This document shows, one piece after another, positions 21,561 through 23,920 of a stretch of DNA of 23,920 nucleotides. A program made the position numbers and the translations under genes. Source of the stretch: an uncultured Bdellovibrionales bacterium (GTDB taxonomy: Bacteria; Bdellovibrionota; FAC87; UBA2466); NCBI GenBank assembly GCA_937903155.1, contig CALCZU010000041.1, forward strand, positions 1-23,920, written 5' to 3'. Position 1 is the first letter of the stretch; each line of letters begins with the position of its first letter. The notes beneath the pieces are model-generated. The model was not told where the DNA came from. It was given only the letters and a program-made list of their open reading frames with translations, and searched no databases.

Positions 21561-22160
21561 ATGAACGATACGAAAGAAAACTATTACGAGATTTTACGTT
21601 TGAGTGAAACGGCGACGGTGACTGAAATCGTCGCGGCCTATCACGCGGCAAAACAAGCGTATTCCTCAAATAGTGTTGCGGCCTACTCGCTCATGGACGA
21701 AGAGGATTCGAAAAATTTTATGACAGAGCTCGAACAAGCGTTTCAAGTTTTGTCGGATCCCAAACGCCGAAAGAAGTACGATAAGAAGCTAAAAAATCAA
21801 AATACCGGAGAAGAAGAAATGCCTACATCCACACAAGCCCAAGAATCTTTACAACCTGTGAAACCTCTTGCGATGCCTGTCGAAAGTCTCGACGAGACAG
21901 CGGCCCCTCAAATGGGAATCAGTGGAGAAAAGCTACGCTCAATTCGCGAAACGCGCAGCATGAGCGTGGATGATATTGCACGAGTGACAAAAATTCCTTC
22001 AAAGTTTATTAAAGCGCTCGAAGACGAAAATTCTAAAGTTCTACCGGCGCGTGTGTACATCCAAGGGTTTATCAAAAACCTCGCAAATGTTTATAAATTA
22101 GACCCAACTGAAACCGCAAAAGCCTACTTGCAATCATTTGATTCCCGGAATAAAAACTAG
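21561..22160 (+). CDS. J-domain-like / RodZ-type helix-turn-helix fusion protein
   Basis: 199 residues in two parts. Residues about 7-76 follow a DnaJ J-domain (NYYEILRLSETATVTEIVAAY, then a helix ending in FQVLSDPKRRKKYDKKL), but the HPD tripeptide that triggers Hsp70 is replaced by HAA (28-30), and helix III is preceded by an unusual Ser/Asp-rich loop. A charged, Pro-rich linker (about 80-117) leads to an XRE/HTH_25 domain (about 119-192: GEKLRSIRETRSMSVDDIARVTKIPSKFIKALE and VYIQGFIKNLANVYKLDP), the cytoplasmic domain type of RodZ. There is no transmembrane segment after it, unlike RodZ. It starts 1 base after the ATPase stop and is followed 3 bases later by the synthase. It is likely a partner of the ATPase rather than a chaperone. 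Confidence 0.85.
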   Translation: MNDTKENYYEILRLSETATVTEIVAAYHAAKQAYSSNSVAAYSLMDEEDSKNFMTELEQAFQVLSDPKRRKKYDKKLKNQNTGEEEMPTSTQAQESLQPVKPLAMPVESLDETAAPQMGISGEKLRSIRETRSMSVDDIARVTKIPSKFIKALEDENSKVLPARVYIQGFIKNLANVYKLDPTETAKAYLQSFDSRNKN

Positions 22161-22163
22161 GGC

Positions 22164-23123
22164 TTGGACAAACAGAATTTTTTAGCAGACGTCGCAGGCA
22201 CAAGACTCGACGTCTTTTTAACCTCCCAGACCGGAAAAAGCCGCGCCTATATTCAAGAGCAGATAGAGGCCGGAAATGTTCATGTTGCGGGCAAAACCTG
22301 CACAAAACCCTCCCAGAAGCTAAAAGCCGGCGAATCGATTTCAATCCATTTTACAGAGACGAAGGCCGTCTCACTGAAACCCGTCGATTTCCCTCTCGAA
22401 ATCCTATTTGAAGATGAATTTCTGCTCGCGATTAATAAACCGCAGGGAGTGGTCACTCATCCTGCTCCTGGTTTTAAAGGTCCGACGCTCGTTCACTACC
22501 TTCTTTCACATCTTTCGAAACTGAAACACTTTACAGAGCACTCAGACGAACGCCCAGGAATCGTCCACCGACTCGACAAAGGAACGAGCGGCGTGATTCT
22601 CATCGCGAAAGACCGCGAGATTCAAGAAGCCCTGTCTGCACAATTTAAAAATCGTAGCATCAAAAAAGAATACGAAGCCATTGCGTGGGGAAAAATGTTT
22701 TTGGAAGGCAAAGCCAATAGTCCCATCGGACGCGATCGCAAAAACCGGCAGAAAATGAGTTCCAAATCCGAAAAAACTCGCAGCGCACTAACCCATTGGA
22801 AAGTAAAAACGCTTTATCAACACTTCAGCCACGTCGAGCTCTTTCCGCATACCGGACGAACGCATCAATTGCGAGTGCACCTGACTGAAAAAGGCCACTC
22901 CATTGTTGGCGACGAAATGTACGGAGGTTCCAACAAGCAAAAGCGCTATCCAAAAATGAATGCAGAAATTTCAAAGTTCTTAGAACCAATTACGGAAACT
23001 TTCCTGCACGCCAAGCAACTTACGTTTACCCATCCGAAGAGTGAAAAACTAATTACGCTTGTAGCCCCGAGGCCGGAACGATTTGAAAACTTTTTAACGC
23101 TTTTGGAAAAGCTCGACGTATGA
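22164..23123 (+). CDS. RluD-family pseudouridine synthase
   Basis: 319 residues. An S4 RNA-binding domain (about 13-62: TRLDVFLTSQTGKSRAYIQEQI) precedes the catalytic domain, with INKPQGVVTHPAPG (90-103), the active-site motif HRLDKGTSGVILIAKD (135-150, catalytic Asp138) and PHTGRTHQLRVHL (228-240). It isomerises uridine in 23S rRNA; the S4 domain and length agree with RluD/RluC-type enzymes, but the target base cannot be assigned from sequence. The start is TTG, 3 bases after the preceding stop; no in-frame ATG occurs before conserved sequence. Its stop overlaps the next start by 4 bases (ATGA). Confidence 0.95.
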   Translation: MDKQNFLADVAGTRLDVFLTSQTGKSRAYIQEQIEAGNVHVAGKTCTKPSQKLKAGESISIHFTETKAVSLKPVDFPLEILFEDEFLLAINKPQGVVTHPAPGFKGPTLVHYLLSHLSKLKHFTEHSDERPGIVHRLDKGTSGVILIAKDREIQEALSAQFKNRSIKKEYEAIAWGKMFLEGKANSPIGRDRKNRQKMSSKSEKTRSALTHWKVKTLYQHFSHVELFPHTGRTHQLRVHLTEKGHSIVGDEMYGGSNKQKRYPKMNAEISKFLEPITETFLHAKQLTFTHPKSEKLITLVAPRPERFENFLTLLEKLDV

Positions 23124-23710
23124 GAGTCGGAAATATCGAATTCGGTTACTCGATTGAAGCGAAAGGAAAAACTCCGTCACTTTTCCAGCAAGTGCATGGA
23201 ACGAAAATTCTTCAGTATCCTAGAGAATCAACCGATTTGTTAGAGGCGGATGGCGGAATGACGTCGGAAAAAAATCTCGAACTCTTTGTCTTTTCGGCGG
23301 ACTGCATGCCAGCGCTATTTTTTAGCGAGGAGCCGGAAGCTCCGATTGTCGCCGTACATTCAGGATGGCGAGGAACTAAAGACGGAATTTTAAAAGCCGC
23401 TTCTTCTCAGTTTAAAAATCCAAGCACGACTCATGTTTGGATAGGGCCGCACATTCGGCCTTGCTGTTTCGAAGTTAAACAAGACTTTATCGATGCTTTT
23501 AAAGCTGCGGGACGAGTGCCGGAACCTTTTCTTTCTTCTGAGAGTCATTTTGATCTCTTGGCTTTTGCTTTGGCGACGGATTTGATGGGAATCGGAAATT
23601 TACATCTTGAAGATGTGAATTGTACGGTATGTTCGACGCCCAAATTACCTAGTTATCGTCGACAAAAATCGACTGATCCCAGGATCCGAAGTTGGATTCG
23701 GAAAACGTAA
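23120..23710 (+). CDS. pgeF: PgeF / YfiH-family (Cu-oxidase_4) protein, short form
   Basis: 196 residues. Family landmarks in order: FQQVHG (22-27), VFSADCMPALFF (52-63), VAVHSGWRGTKDGIL (74-88), WIGPHIRPCCFEV (108-120) and NCTVCSTPKLPSYRR (167-181). The His of VHG, the Cys of ADC and the His of VHSGW form the metal site. Family members have been reported as peptidoglycan-editing factor (removing wrongly added L-Ser-containing peptides) and as purine nucleoside phosphorylases. It is about 45 residues shorter than E. coli YfiH, mostly at the N-terminus, but all motifs are intact. It overlaps the pseudouridine synthase by ATGA, the usual rluD-pgeF neighbourhood. Confidence 0.93.
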   Translation: MRVGNIEFGYSIEAKGKTPSLFQQVHGTKILQYPRESTDLLEADGGMTSEKNLELFVFSADCMPALFFSEEPEAPIVAVHSGWRGTKDGILKAASSQFKNPSTTHVWIGPHIRPCCFEVKQDFIDAFKAAGRVPEPFLSSESHFDLLAFALATDLMGIGNLHLEDVNCTVCSTPKLPSYRRQKSTDPRIRSWIRKT

Positions 23711-23804
23711 GGGAATCCGATGCCGTAACCGCGGTCCGCCTTGCCCGACTGCCGCAATGCCGCCAACAGCGAGCAGCCAACTGCGAACCGCAGGGAAAGC
23801 GCTA
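23711..23804. other. GC-rich gap between convergent genes
   Basis: About 90 bases, visibly richer in GC than the flanking genes. It holds the perfect palindrome ACCGCGGT (23728-23735) and a small hairpin CTGCG-AAC-CGCAG (23781-23793). There is no T-run, so it is not a classical terminator. It may be the remnant of a palindromic repeat; no gene is seen. Confidence 0.4.
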
Positions 23805-23920
23805 TCATTCGAGAGCTTTGCATAGGTTGTAGAGGTGGCGTGCTAATTTATCGTTTAACTCATTCAGTTCTGCGTTTTGGATATTTAAGAGTTCTAAGAC
23901 CGCCATCGACTCTCTGAAAC
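23805..23920 (-). CDS. Unidentified protein, C-terminal fragment
   Basis: An open minus-strand frame enters from the right edge and ends at a TGA (complement of 23805-23807). The 37 visible residues (FRESMAVLELLNIQNAELN, then ELNDKLARHLYNLCKALE) are helical, with a heptad-like spacing of Leu/Ile that suggests a short coiled coil. The start lies outside the window, unless the internal ATG (complement near 23906) opens a 33-residue peptide. The family is not recognised. Confidence 0.5.
   Translation of the reverse strand, partial: FRESMAVLELLNIQNAELNELNDKLARHLYNLCKALE

Overview
The window reads as chromosomal core DNA of a Gram-negative bacterium with moderate GC, with clusters of less familiar exported proteins between housekeeping genes. 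The Gram-negative call rests on a LolE/MacB-type permease tail, a ClpS-ClpA pair, many Sec signal peptides, a transpeptidase and a sigma54-type activator. Gene order (ParA/MinD ATPase, J-domain-like/HTH protein, RluD-type synthase, PgeF) and the number of secreted orphans suggest a deltaproteobacterial or Bdellovibrionota-like lineage. That placement is inference and was not tested. No rRNA, tRNA, CRISPR array, transposase or phage gene was found. No gap between genes exceeds 300 bases; the largest is about 220.

Layout. 1-3250: the 3' end of an ABC permease, then a divergent pair of an MBOAT acyltransferase (-) and an SGNH/GDSL-like membrane-anchored esterase (+), probably a surface O-acylation pair, then a GNAT acetyltransferase. 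3278-4862: an SseB-like protein, a dispersed-type palindromic repeat, and a secreted protein with a caspase-like His/Cys pattern. 4975-10889 (-): recN, then a tight clpS-clpA-ClC chloride transporter operon. 11049-16843: an accessory block of exported proteins, comprising a 659-residue leucine-rich-repeat (LRR) protein, a protein built of three RNA polymerase alpha-CTD-like units, a perfect 30-bp inverted repeat, a penicillin-binding transpeptidase, a methyltransferase-like protein with a signal peptide, and a second small LRR-like protein. 16908-20410 (-): an overlapping histidine kinase / NtrC-type regulator pair. 20570-23710 (+): a tight operon of ParA/MinD ATPase, J-like/HTH fusion, RluD-family pseudouridine synthase and PgeF. 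The window closes with the 3' end of another minus-strand gene.

How the parts fit. ClpS hands N-degron substrates to ClpA (and to ClpP, not in this window), and the chloride transporter is translationally coupled to ClpA. The kinase senses through a 7TM region and a GAF domain, and passes phosphate to a sigma54 activator whose gene overlaps its own. The MBOAT/SGNH pair, the PBP and PgeF all point to envelope work. The most unusual signals are the exported triple alpha-CTD-like protein beside the long perfect inverted repeat, the secreted caspase-like protein, the J-domain lacking HPD fused to a RodZ-type HTH, and a ClpS whose gatekeeper Met is replaced by Gln.
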